64,000 nt of DNA from Strongyloides papillosus (lineage: Eukaryota; Nematoda; Chromadorea; Rhabditida; Strongyloididae). A model generated the notes under the pieces. That model was not told where the DNA came from and did not search any database. It saw nothing but the letters and a program-made list of their open reading frames with translations. The stretch covers positions 1,054,001 to 1,118,000 of the forward strand of contig SRSI01000048.1 of NCBI GenBank assembly GCA_005656395.1, given 5' to 3'. The translations under genes were made by a program, and so were the position numbers. This document shows, one piece after another, positions 46,202 through 58,338 of the stretch. Numbering within the stretch: the first letter of the stretch is position 1; the number at the start of each line of letters is the position of its first letter.

Positions 46202-46577
46202 TTATATGAAAATATCTCCATAAAGTTAATTACTTCAAATTTTTTTCCTGCAATATCAAATATGGACTGTTATCTTTCTGTATGTGCTTTTTATCAATGA
46301 AAATCTTAATTACATATTACCTAATTTAAACACAAATGCCTCTATTTCATAATTCATTTAAAATTTTCTTTTTTTTTATATTTTATTTAACAACTAGTAT
46401 TTTTTTGTTCTCAGTTTTAATTTGAGTGTATAATATACTACTGTAGAAAAGAAAATGAAATATAGTATATTAAACTTTTTATTTTTTTTTAATAATACGT
46501 CTATATCGTATGTTATTACTTCATTGGTTGGTAAATATATATTCTAGTACATATTAAATGTCTCTTACTATTTAGGA
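46202..46577. other. Spacer between PP2C and TRAPPC2L
   Basis: 376 bases, A+T-rich with T runs. Close enough for an operon, but nothing directly shows one. Confidence 0.4.
46566..46575 (+). promoter_or_regulatory. Probable trans-splice acceptor of TRAPPC2L
   Basis: 'actatttag' two bases before the ATG at 46578, matching the pattern seen for neighbouring genes. Confidence 0.45.
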
Positions 46578-47006
46578 ATGGTTGTTTGTATAGCTATATT
46601 TGATGCAAAAAACATGCCGCTGTTTTTTCAGTGTACTGAAAAAGAAAGTACAAATTTTGATGAAATTTCACTGGCTGTATACTGCTCTTTGGATGTCATT
46701 TGTGAAGATAAGGATAGAACACCAAGTTCTTCAAGAACACAAGAATTGTACGTTGGATTATTATTAGAAGATAATAAAAGAAAATTTTATGGGTTTTTGA
46801 CTAATACTAATCATAAGATTATTCTTGTTTTTGATCAACCACAAGAAGCATCACTGGTATATAAGGACCACGATATCCGTGTCCTATTTAGCAGGATCCA
46901 CACAGCATTGTGCTCTGCATTTATGAATCCTTTTTATCATATCGGTGAACCATTAAACAGTAAAGTATTAAATAAAGTTGCTAATGAAATTTTATTAGCA
47001 CAATAA
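46578..47006 (+). CDS. trappc2l: TRAPPC2L, TRAPP complex subunit
   Basis: 142 residues, one exon, ATG at 46578; human TRAPPC2L is about 140. The longin-type fold is readable: MVVCIAIFDAKNMPLFFQC start, LAVYCSLDVICEDK, ELYVGLLLEDNKRKFYGFLTN, KIILVFDQP, DIRVLFSRIHTALCSAFMNPFY and GEPLNSKVLNKVA. It is a small subunit of the TRAPP complexes that act as exchange factors for Rab1/Rab11 at the Golgi. It is convergent with TMEM209, with stops only 91 bases apart. Confidence 0.93.
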   Translation: MVVCIAIFDAKNMPLFFQCTEKESTNFDEISLAVYCSLDVICEDKDRTPSSSRTQELYVGLLLEDNKRKFYGFLTNTNHKIILVFDQPQEASLVYKDHDIRVLFSRIHTALCSAFMNPFYHIGEPLNSKVLNKVANEILLAQ

Positions 47007-47097
47007 AATTAGTAAAATATTATATACATAATAAATACAACAATAAAAAGTATACCAAAAGAAAAGTAAAAAAAAGTTTAATGATTATTTTTGATTG

Positions 47098-49006
47098 TTA
47101 CATTATGATATTTTTCCAATTAAGAGATTTATCATTCAATGAGATCCTATCAACCATCTTGTTGTTGTAAAGATAACAATGCTGCACAAATAAAACAATA
47201 GTTCTGAAGAAGTTATTCTGATCTACACCCAAATCCATTATTTCTTCTCCACCGTTGATGACAAGTCTCATATGAATAGGATTTTTCTTATCAAGATGAA
47301 GGTAAAATGAAGAGTGTGCCCTATGGATAATAGAAGGTTCATCGGGTGTTCTTAAAAAGTAGATAGCAGTAAATGGCATCTCAACATCTTTGTAAGCAGC
47401 AAAAGGATTCGAAGTTAAAACGTGATCCATATATGTTAAAAACATATGGAGAAGAATTTCAGTGTCATTAGTTGTTTTTGGAGGAGAGAATGTATTCTCC
47501 TTATTTTTAGTATCCTCCTGACTTGCTGTAGATTTGTTGTTAACTAGAAGTCTAAGGACCTCTCCTGGTGATGTTTTCTCAATAGCCTTCCAAAGGTAAC
47601 TTTTTAGTGAATGATCAGCTGTAAGTTCCTTTATTCTTTGCATGAGATACTCCTGGTCCTGACAAACTTTAAGAAATGGAAGAATATAGGTTAATGTTGA
47701 GTTTTTAAAAATCTCAGGTTTTGTTGCAGCCAGACAATTAAAAGTTTCAAGACTGCTTTCACCAATTTTTAAATGAAGTCCAGGGTAATCTTTTGCTAAT
47801 TCTTTGTTAGCTTGGTCAATTTTTTCTAGTAGTGGTTTCAAAATAGTTTGTTTAATCCATACACGTAACTTTCCTTCACATATACATAATGCACTATAAG
47901 ACATTCTATACATTTTAAGAGTCTCCTCCAAACCGTATATATTTGGATTCGATCGTGTTCCTCTATTTCTGAGAAGTTTCATTGTTGTTAATGGGACCCG
48001 AGCAGAGGATGGTGATTTTTTCTTTTGTGTTTGTTTTCCTAGAACTGACGTAGAAGACTCCTCATGTGTAGAAGAGTATCCATCTTCTTTGGTTTCTCCT
48101 CTTTGATATTGAAATAGAACTTTACTTGCAGCATTAGTATCATTGGTTATAGCAGCAAAGTTATTTACTCCATTCAACCCATTTTTCTGAATCCCTAGAT
48201 TCCTTGAAGGGTACCCCCCTGAGAATTTATCATTAAAATCTAATTCACTAATCTTTGGTTTCGGTGCTCCATGCATGAATTCTTCTAATTGATCCATAGT
48301 ATAGATTGTCTCAGTTGGTCTTGTTAATAATGAATGTCTTGGAGCAACAAATTTTTTCCCATAGCTACGACGACCACTTTTTGGCATACCAACACTCCCA
48401 AGAAAACTATCATATTCTTGACTACCATCAAGGAAGCTACTACCTCGTGATGTTTCATGCCTTCTAAAGTCATTTCCATATCCTGAAGTCATTTCAATAT
48501 TATAAAGATGATCTTGTTCATGGTCATTGTCTTCAACAAGTCCTATGGCAGATAAGTCAGACAATCCGCACTTCTTATCTTCTTCTTTACCAACTCCATC
48601 GCCAATAACTTCCTCCGTCCCAAACATGTTAACCATAAAATCATAAATTGTAGTTGAAGGGATGACATAAGTAACGATAAGATCCATTAAAATTGATAAG
48701 CTAATGGCAACAGCGACTGCACTTATACTACCACGAGTGTAGTATAGAAATTTAGGACAATCCAAAATAAATCTAGGAAGCCATACATTTGTAAACCATC
48801 CATAGTAGTAAAATTCAATTAAAAAGAACATTGATATTACAGACCAAGCGAACAATCCCAAACATTTTTCTTTAAAACTGAAAAAAAAAAACTAATAAGA
48901 TAATAAAAACAGATACTTACATCTTTTCGTTGAATCTATTTTTGTAGCCACCAATTTTATTTCTAAGAAGAGGAGGAAAACTATCATCCATGACACTGTT
49001 CTTCAT
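47098..49006 (-). CDS. tmem209: TMEM209, nuclear envelope protein
   Basis: Two exons: 48921-49006 (ATG at 49006) and 47098-48877, with a 43-base intron; 621 residues. Exon 1 gives MKNSVMDDSFPPLLRNKIG. Two transmembrane segments follow (WSVISMFFLIEFYYYGWF and AVAVAISLSILMDLIVTYVI), then a disordered Ser-rich region of about 200 residues, then the conserved C-terminal domain (Pfam family for TMEM209): LRVWIKQTILKPLLEKID, NELAKDYPGLHL, LLHMFLTYMDHVLTSNPF, FTAIYFLRTPDEP, MRLVINGGEEIMDLG, VDRISLNDKSLNWKNI. In mammals it lies in the nuclear envelope and binds NUP205. The start is 209 bases after the arginine kinase stop, same strand, so an operon is possible. Confidence 0.88.
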
Positions 49007-49215
49007 TGTAATGGAAAAATAAAAAAAATGATGTCGTAATTAAAATTTCAATATTATTTCGTTATAAGAAGACATTCAAAAACAATTGGTAAAGTGTTTA
49101 GGGCGCTAAAATAAAAAAAATTCACTTGTCAAACATTTATCAATTAATTTTTAATAATTTTATTTCCTATTATATATGGGATAATTATTTAAAATTAAAT
49201 GGCATTAAGAAATAT

Positions 49216-50424
49216 TTACTTCTCAGCTTCTTCCATTTCGATAAGTTTTTTAACTCCGTCGTACATTTGTTTTACAGCTTCGTACTCAGAAAGTCCAAGA
49301 CGTGCCTTATTTGAGATATCATAGATACCACCCTTACTTTCAGAATGTTCACCATCAATTCCTCTGATTTGAAGATTGAGTTTTTCACAAATTTGTTTGA
49401 AGTCCTTTCTAGCTGAAACTTTTGGTAATTTTATGTGAACAGAAGCTCTAACGGAACAACCAATATTGGTTGGGCAGAAAAGAAGTTGTCCGAGTCTTTC
49501 ATCACGTTTGAAGGGTACAACTTTTTCAATTGCTTGGACACCTCTGATAAGACGACTAAAGACAGCCCCAACATCTGATCCCTTTTGCATAGAGATTAAA
49601 CGAAGGTGATCTTCTTCATTAACCCATACAAGGAATGTTTTACCGGAATTATGGAAGATACCACGACCTGTAGGCCAGTAACGGCAAGCATTGGCATGTT
49701 GAAGGAAACGATCACCCTCCTTAAACAAGAAATGATCTTTGATTAATTGATTTTGTGTTTCTTTAGTCATACCAGTTAATGGATAATATGTACCTTTAAG
49801 TTCTGAATCAGAGACAGACTCCAATGATCTACGAACTTTCTCTTCCATCTCTTTATAGTTAGCTTCAGTTAAAAGTGGGTTGAATGGGTATCCATTAAGT
49901 GTTCTGCCACAACGAATTCTTGTTGATATAATGTATTTTCCTTTAGGATCCAATGGTTTGAATTCTTTACATTTATTCAAATCCATATCAACTGGTGGTT
50001 GTTTCTTCTTATTTGGATCAACACCATGGTAATCTTGAATAATTTTATCGAAAAGCTCAGCAAAAGTATTGTATGACTCAGCATCTGGAGCATAAACACC
50101 AACACCAGAATCAAGATTAGCAACACCAGATTGAATTACATCAAGGAGTGTAGCACCTAATTGTGTTTTTTTATATTTAAGATGATCAAGTGTATCTCTG
50201 GTTAAGTGTTTTTTCAAAAGTGATTTGCAATCCTTAGCTTCAGGTCCATTTAATTTTGCATAAGCAGCCTCCAATTTTTTTATGACTTCTGGATCAACAC
50301 ATCCTTTATTGATTTTACAGTTCTTATTTTGATCGTAAAAACATACAAGTCCAACTCCTGCTGAGCCAGCAGCAAGTGCTCCAAGAAATTTAGGATGAAA
50401 TATTCTGGAGTAAGTGGATGTCAT
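49216..50424 (-). CDS. Arginine kinase with hydrophobic N-terminal extension
   Basis: 402 residues from the ATG at 50424. The phosphagen kinase family makes phosphoarginine from ATP and arginine as an energy buffer. Seen: N-terminal domain ([29 protein letters not shown]), catalytic domain ([18 protein letters not shown]), [44 protein letters not shown] with the reactive Cys, [22 protein letters not shown] and [12 protein letters not shown]. The usual TNLGT is TNIGC. Ordinary arginine kinases are about 355 residues; here about 40 extra N-terminal residues hold a hydrophobic stretch ([18 protein letters not shown]), so the protein may be attached to a membrane or imported into mitochondria. 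An acceptor-like site precedes the start at 50432. Confidence 0.92.
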   Translation of the reverse strand: MTSTYSRIFHPKFLGALAAGSAGVGLVCFYDQNKNCKINKGCVDPEVIKKLEAAYAKLNGPEAKDCKSLLKKHLTRDTLDHLKYKKTQLGATLLDVIQSGVANLDSGVGVYAPDAESYNTFAELFDKIIQDYHGVDPNKKKQPPVDMDLNKCKEFKPLDPKGKYIISTRIRCGRTLNGYPFNPLLTEANYKEMEEKVRRSLESVSDSELKGTYYPLTGMTKETQNQLIKDHFLFKEGDRFLQHANACRYWPTGRGIFHNSGKTFLVWVNEEDHLRLISMQKGSDVGAVFSRLIRGVQAIEKVVPFKRDERLGQLLFCPTNIGCSVRASVHIKLPKVSARKDFKQICEKLNLQIRGIDGEHSESKGGIYDISNKARLGLSEYEAVKQMYDGVKKLIEMEEAEK

Positions 50425-53400
50425 GATACGCCTAAAAAATATTAGAGTGCTCAATAAAATCGTTGAAAATATGACAAGGTGTTTTATAAAAATTTTGAAT
50501 GGTGAAATTTGTTAAATGTGATAAAACATTAATATTCAAATTTAAATAGGATGGATAAAGATAAATGTTTATCAATACAAATGGAAAATATGATGTATTA
50601 TTTATATAACAACGGTCGAAGTTTCATTTAGAAATACGTGACTTTTAAAACTACACTTATCACTTCGTATGATATGTATGATTCTCGAAAATTCTTCTCT
50701 ATAGGAAAAAAATTCTGTTGAAAAGAACAGGTGATTGTTAGAGAAAAATAACTTTGAATTTCGATTTTTTTATTCATTTATGTGAAAACGTATTTGCATG
50801 TGATTTTTTCTCTAATTATATTACTTACTTGTTTAATAATTTATTTATTAATAAAAGATAAAAATTTTAATTTATTTATATAAAAAATAATTAACAGTGA
50901 TGCAAAAAGTGTGTTAATTTGATCATAATAAAGAAGGAAGGTGATAAGGTAAGGGAAAGTAATTTATAAAAATGCAAACTACACATCTTTATATATCCGT
51001 TGACATACTAAAAATTTCTGGATAAAGAAGTAGATCAAGTAAATGTATATTTTATAATGGAAGTATTAAAAGCAGGAAATAAGAGGTAATATTAATAATA
51101 GTGGATGAACTATGATATAAAATCTTCATTACATTTTTGCTTCTATCCATTAATGAATGAATAGTAATTACTCTTGAAGTAATAATGGTAAGGCAATTTG
51201 TACCAGGTAGGATAACCCTTACCTTTTTTTTTGCTTCAAACGAGTTATTTGGAATATGAAGAAAGGAGAATTTGTTAATTTATCTTCAAGTAAACAGCTG
51301 ACCACAGGGAATTAATAAGGAAATTTATTATCCACAAAACAATGTTTCTTTTCATTAATAATTCTTACTTTATAAGGAAGTGTTAAGTAATTTTAATGTA
51401 GGGTCATCATTATAAATCTAGATTTTTCAAGAATAGATAATTATGAATGTTAATTATTACAATGAAACATTACTTTTTATATTGTAAAAAAAGTTCATAA
51501 GTTGAAATATTTTTGTGAAATTTTATGATAAATTATTTATACTATTTATTTATCAAAAATTTCAACAATTATTATTTTATATTTAAAATTTATTCTATCT
51601 ATTTTCTAAAAGAATTCTTTTTTTACATTAACTTGTTATTATTTTTTTCTAATTTTATTACAATTTTGTTTATGATATGTTTGCCTATAAAAGCAAGTTA
51701 ATAAAAAAATATAATAAAAATATCTTATAAGTGTTGGAGATTAAAAATAAATTTTGATATATATTTTGGAGAAACTTAAAATTTATGATAACAAGCTTTA
51801 AAAATACTAAAAATTAAATTATTCATCTAGTTTAATAGTAATTATACAAAAGAACTCATCTTTTTTCCTCTTATCTCAGTGGTTAGCAAAAACACACAAA
51901 TATATATCCTACACTTCAATTTAAAGTGTATTATGATAAGTCTTCAACAACTTTTTATCTTTTTTCTTTATTACCGGTCAGTTTTTGTTATATATTAGGT
52001 TGTGCTTGATTTTTATCAAAGAGGTAATTAGCAAAAATCAAGAAATATTTTAAAAATAATTCTTCTTTTGTTATTTATTTTTGTAAAAATATCTAGTCAT
52101 GAGTTACAAGACTATTTATATGTTTATCATTATTTATAGTTTGATGTTAATGCTAATTGCTATATTTATTTTTATATATAAATACATTTTATATATAGAG
52201 ATTTCCTTTATCATAGATTATGCTAATAATTTCCTAATTAAAAAATTACTAACCTTGAATAAAGAAAGATAAAATAGTTTACGTATTTATAATATTTAAT
52301 GTTTAATAGATAATAATATCTTAATTAGTATATTAATAGAAAAAAAGATATTTATAAGGTTATTTTTTAATTGCTATTGAAAATGTATCAAAAGTGATAT
52401 TTTTATTATTTCTGATTAAAACAAAATTGTAATTAAAATTCTACAGTACTCTAACACATATATGATCCACAAAATTCATTGAAATATAATATCCTTTGAT
52501 AAGAAATAATTGTTATTATTTAACATATTTAAACTTGTAAACATCTATTGTTTCAATGGTGAGTAATATATCTCTGGATACCCTTTAAAGAAATTGACCA
52601 TGAGTATTATTACCTATTTATTCATTATTAATTTATATATTCTAAATATCTGGATATGACAAAAATTTTTCCTTATTATTAAAGAATATTCTCCTAATGT
52701 AAGAGATATATTACAAAATTAAATTCTGTAACGTCATCCTTTGAGAGATCATTTGATCTCTTTTAACTGTATCATTTTAACTAATTATTAAATAAATTCA
52801 CCTGACCCTATCAATGCCCCAGGGGGGTCGATCATTTTTGACATTTGCTCCAGATATAATAATTTGTCCTAATGAATATGATAAAATAACGTATTTGAGT
52901 ATTTTATTTTATATAACATATGTTATATTTGTAACATTTTAAAATAATTAATTATTAATTACCTTTTTTCACCTACTTCTTTATTTTCATATATCAAATA
53001 AACTTTCATCATCAAGTAATAGTATTTTGCCTATGCTCCCTGGATATCAAAAAACAAATTGAAAAAAAATTAGAAGAGATACATAAATATATTCATTTTT
53101 TTACTATTCTTTACAATTACACTTTTCATTTCTTGAAATAATTTTACACTATTATTCTATTATATATTATTAATTAATATACTAATTACAAAATTTTTTA
53201 AAAAAATTCTTTAATTAATAAAATTTCATCTATTTAAAAATAAAAGATAAAATATTTTAAACTTCTCGCTCCATTTTATTGAATATATATTTACGGGGAT
53301 TTATTTTTGTATTACCATCTGAACCTACTTTCAGTTTTAAAATATAATAAATTTTTTTAAAGATTATATCAAAATCTAATTATTAATTCTTGATCCAAAT

Positions 53401-54289
53401 TAAGCACATATATCACATTTTATTTATCTACAATTTTTATGCTATAAAATGATTTTACTTAATTTATTGAAAACATACCTATCAGAGTATTATAAGCTTT
53501 TCTAAAATGGAATTGAGTAGCACAAAATAACACTTTTACTCTTTTATTAGAGATACCAGTTACATTGAAGCTAGGTTAGATAAGCTTAAGCCTTCAGGGT
53601 ATTTCAATTTCATCCTGTCTGAGAGCTTCTAATTATTACCAGCTTTTTGAAGGTTGCTTTTATCTCCCCCCTCTTACGCAATCATCTAATTTTACCTATT
53701 ATTATAATACATGTGTCCTTAAATGTTTCATATATAACACCCTCAATAAGATCTTGTCAAAAAAATTAATTAATTTCATGTAAACCTCCAAAAATAAATA
53801 GAATTAATATTTAAAGAATGTTATTAGATAAAGTGACGAAGTAATTAAATTATTTCCTCAATATTTTTTTATTTAGAGACTTATATTAAAAAAATTATAG
53901 CACCCATCTTATTAAACTTTACTTTTTTTCCTTTAATTATATTTTATTTTCTAAGAGGGGGAAATATTTAACGATGTATATTTCCATAAATGTTTAATTT
54001 TCTTTAACTATTCTTAAACTAAAAAAGGTAAAATATTATAGTGATTAGATTGAAAAAAAGTTCATTGTTAGAACAGAGACCGATAACCTTATTTAAAATA
54101 TTATCAACGTTCTAATTTGAAATTTTATCTTTTTTCAGATATAATACAATTTTGTATATCTATTTATAAATAAATTATTTACAAATTATAATTAGTGATA
54201 TATTATAAAAGCCTAACTAGACTATAATATCCATATTATCTTTTTTTATATTCTAATTCACCGTTTATTAATTATATTATTACTATCAA
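50425..54289. other. Gene-poor interval, left part
   Basis: 3.9 kb of A+T-rich sequence without supported genes. Two more complex islands stand out. One, at 52735-52860, has a perfect palindrome AGAGATCA-TT-TGATCTCT (52744-52761) and, 60 bases on, a gccccaggggggtcg patch. The other is at 53540-53690 (cttaagccttcaggg ... tctgagagcttc). Neither matches a tRNA or snRNA pattern I know. They may be regulatory. Confidence 0.4.
50432..50441 (-). promoter_or_regulatory. Probable trans-splice acceptor of arginine kinase
   Basis: 'attttttag' (minus strand) seven bases before the ATG. It explains why the frame's further TTG-initiated extension is not coding. Confidence 0.5.
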
Positions 54290-54674
54290 ATGATTATCAA
54301 ATTTTGGTGAGTCTAGATAAAATAAAATAATTTTTTATCTTTTTAATCCAATTTATAGGTCCTTAATATTATTATTGTCATATCAATTAGTATGGTTCAC
54401 AGTATATGGAAAAGTAAATAGTATAGAAAAATTAAAAGCATTAGCAGAAGCATTAGATGGTTATGATGATTTGAAAGATATAAAGGAAATAGCATTGAAA
54501 AAATTACGTTATCAAAGACATTTTGAAAAAAAATATGAAGGTAAATCTCCTCATGAAGGAAAAATTGTAAAAAAACATAAAAGAAGATCATTAAATAATA
54601 GTACTTATAAGAATGAGAAAGGAAATGCTAAAAATCAAATTATGTTAACAAAACCATATTGGCCTTGGCCTTAA
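54290..54674 (+). CDS. Small secreted cysteine-free peptide or prohormone
   Basis: Two exons: a 17-base first exon, 54290-54306 (ATG ATT ATC AAA TTT TG), and 54359-54674, joined over a 52-base intron (gtgagt...tttatag); 110 residues. The join completes a strong signal peptide (MIIKFWSLILLLSYQLVWF), then a likely cleavage after FTVYG. The mature part has no cysteine, is basic, and has several dibasic sites (KKLR, EKKYE, VKKHKRR), as in neuropeptide precursors. The C-terminus ends PYWPWP. I recognise no known family (not insulin-, FLP- or PDF-like by eye). It is alone in the gene-poor interval, as often seen for regulated signalling genes. Confidence 0.6.
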
Positions 54675-55983
54675 ACAAAAATCAAAATAAACAAAAACAA
54701 ATTATATATTAATTATTATCTCCCATCAATTATATCATTACCAAAGATCTGCAAATCACAAAATGAACTTCATTTTTATTATTTTAATTTCTATAATTCT
54801 ATATATTTGGAGTTTTACAAGAAAAACAACATATATATTTGTTAATCATACTATTTAATACGGGTTCTATTTTATATTTTAATTAATATTTTTTTTTATA
54901 AAAAATTTTAAAATGTAAATAAAAATTTTATTAAAATTAATTATGTACAATTGTTGCAAATATATTGTAACAAATTTTCAAGGTTTAATATACACCTTTA
55001 TAGTTATAAAAAATTAATTTCTCCTTCCTATAATGATATATGATATTTCATTTAAATAAATGAGCATTTTAAAAGTTTAATATATATTTTGTACATGTAG
55101 ATTTAATTATGGTAATGTTTAAAAAGTTGATAAAGTGTTAAATGATTTGCAAATAGTTGAGAGAGAGAAAATTATAAGATGATAAAATTTTTTCCAAATT
55201 TTAGATGGTTTTATTAAATAGGATAGAATTATATATTAATTTATAATTATTATTACTAGTAATAGTAATAATGTTATAAATTGTTCTATCCATATTTAGC
55301 TATTTTAGAATGTTATTTGATAACATTGCAAATGTGATTATGTCATTATTAATTGGTATACGTTCCTTTTAAGACGTGTTCTTCCTTCTTATTAATAATG
55401 ATAAAAATGTATTGTCATTATAATTTATTAAGTATAAAGGTATAAATAAAAGTAGTAAATGTTATTTTTAATATATCTTATAAACGATATTTTATTATTG
55501 AAATATCAAAACATATACATTACAAAATTCAACATTCCTCTTTGCCAAACAACAAACTTTTCTAATTTTAAAAGAAATTATATATCAAATCAAATTTCCA
55601 TCAAATAAATAAATATAGATACTATTACATAATTAGAGTAAAGAGATAAACAAAAAACCATCAAACCTTTAAAATATTATCACTTCAACATGTTATATAG
55701 GACATTATACATTTTTCTTAGAAAGTTTTTAAAACTACTATATCGTTCTCTGAACTACCCTCCAAAACTATTTCATTTATAAATTAAGTGCACCAAATTT
55801 TAATGAGATAATTAATTCAAGAACAAAATATTATCTATATTAATTTATCACCTATTTATTTATCTTTCCTCGACTGACTAGTTGAATGAACTAAAAGAGA
55901 CGCTTTTTTCAAATCATCCATACAAATGTAAATTTATTTTTAATTACCTGTTTATTAAATGATGGAATAAAACACATAATAGA
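54675..55983. other. Gene-poor interval, middle part
   Basis: A+T-rich; no open frame, RNA gene or repeat supported. Confidence 0.4.
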
Positions 55984-56650
55984 TTAGCTTTCAATTAATG
56001 GCACTAAAATTATAAAAATAACATCTTCATTTTTTATTTTAAACGTAAATGTTAAAAAAATTGGTAGAAAATTTTTAATAAGATAAAGATAATTGCTCCT
56101 AATAAAACAAACTCTATTTATAGAAAAATATGAAAATATTAATACAATTAAATTATGAAATAATAAACGAAAAAGATTTTTTATTTTACCAAGTCTTTTA
56201 AGGAAATCTTGAAGTAGTGTGTTTCTATTATTTAATGATTCTCCAACAGATGCCGATGAAATAAGGCAATTTAAAAAACAATTTTTAGCTAGTAATATTA
56301 AAGTTATCACTAGTAGCAGTGGTAATGTAATGAAGTAAATAATTAATAACAGAAAAGCAAAAATATCAAGGAGAGCCTTACAATAATAGGAATTTCTTTC
56401 TCATTCTTGTATGTTAAAAATACACAAACCAATTAGTGATAAATAAAATTAGTAGCAATAATAATAAAAGTATCCAAGTTGTAAAATTTACAATTAATTT
56501 TTTACTTTCACAAAAAATACTATTATATAATTGCGATAAACTTATTAATACTATTGTTGAACAAAAATTTGTATTAATATTAAATCCTATTTGTCCTTAG
56601 CATTTCATAATAATGTATGATTTCGAAAAATTATATATAAAACTTCTACT
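55984..56650 (-). CDS. Uncertain multi-exon membrane protein, 3' exons only
   Basis: The last frame is open from 56376 to 55984 and carries hydrophobic stretches (IFAFLLLIIYFITLPLLLVITLIL split by no stop; LIVLIFSYFSINRVCF; FLPIFLTFTF). A 49-base intron (56377-56425, gtgtat...tgtaag) links it in phase to an upstream exon at 56426-56586 (NFCSTIVLISL, TTWILLLLLLILFITNWF). An in-phase join to sequence ending at 56650 (NLWISCVNTS) is possible. Earlier exons could not be fixed, although protein-like pieces (SKKHDDVISGILYLTYNELL) lie near 56850-56950. It may be a chemoreceptor-like multi-pass protein or a decayed one. Confidence 0.33.
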
Positions 56651-58338
56651 TGAAGTGTTAACGCAAGAAATCCATAGATTAAATGACAAGTTTTTTTTAT
56701 TATTTTTTATACTATATATTTAACCTACTGTATAAGATACAATGAAAAATACCTACAACAAAAAGTATATCTAAAAGAACTATTATTTATTTTTTTTACC
56801 AAAGATTGTCAAAAGTTATAATAAAAACATTAAAAAAATATTGTTATAAAAAATTATTGAATATAAAATTTTATACCAAAATCCTGTTTTATCATTACCA
56901 TCAAGAAGTTCATTATATGTCAAATATAAGATTCCAGAGATGACATCATCATGTTTTTTTGAACCACCATTAGATAGACTTTCTAAGCTATAACACCATC
57001 AAAAACTCTCATTACTTGTTCCTTATTTGAGGTTAATAACAATTTTTTAAATATAAAAACAAGGTTATACGAATTATGATTCATGCCAAATATATTCACT
57101 TTTTATGGCTTATTTTAATTAACAGTTGCAACATGTGATAAAAATTAAGGGTAAGTAATATTGTTGACAGGTTACCTTACAAATCGTCGATAATATTTTT
57201 GTACAACTTATTTATTATTTCAACAAAGTTTGTTTTTACCAAATTACATTGACATAAACACATAAAGTAATAATAATTCTTGTATTTTTGATCGCATAAA
57301 ATTAAACAACTATAATTTTTGTGGCATTCAAAAAATTAAATGATAATTTGACTTATTAATAAATACAAGTTTCATAATATGTAATTTTAGTTCATATCAC
57401 ATATACAAAGGTAATTTTAAATATGTATTATGTTAAAAAAACTAATTTTGACAACATAAAAAATTTCTCTTAATCAAATTAAAGTATTTTTTATACAACT
57501 TTTAAAGTGGTAAAGTGCAAATTTAAGATTATTATTGTCTTATTAAATTATATTAAGTCATGTCAATTTTTAACACACAGGATTATGATAAAGGTATTGC
57601 ACTTGGTAAACGTGAAATTTATCATGAGCAGGTCTTTAATTGTTTATCAAAATTCAATGAATAATTATTCCTATAGTTCATGACAATTTTTTTCTTTTTG
57701 AAAAACAAATGTTCTTACTAAATTACCGTTCTCCAAATTGAATATAAACATTTCACTAATTTTGAATATATAAAAAACAGAGAAAATTAATTGTTATTAT
57801 CATTTTTTCCATTAACTATTCTTATAATTTATGAATCTCAGTACAAAATTCAGAAATTATAAATCAAGGCTAACTTAAAACTATACCTAAACGTGGAAAT
57901 AATGGGTATTACATAACATAAGTATGGTTCTTTAAATTGTAATAAAAATCGCACCAAAGTCTTATTTGCATCACGTTTCTATCAAATGATAAGACAATGT
58001 AACGATAATTTTTAAAATACTATCTTATCATTCTAATCATCTATTAAGAGGCGATAAATGATTTTAATTACAATTAAACAACCCAAATAATCTAATATTA
58101 TAAATAAATACACCAACATGTGTATGATTAAACGGTAAAAGATTGGAACTTTCAAAACTATTTAAAATTTTGATTGATCATAGGTGTCACTTTTTGTCTG
58201 TTGTAAAGTTTTTACTATGTGAAAATATGATCTTTATTTTATCGTTGATATGAATAGTTTAGCAAAAAATTTTCATTTAACAAAATTTAACGTATAAAAT
58301 TTTTCCTTTTTAGTTAATAGGACATCGAAATCACGAGA
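56651..58338. other. Gene-poor interval, right part, and XDH 5' flank
   Basis: It contains the possible upstream pieces of the uncertain membrane gene (minus strand, to about 57090) and the promoter of xanthine dehydrogenase. Otherwise A+T-rich with nothing recognised. Confidence 0.35.
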
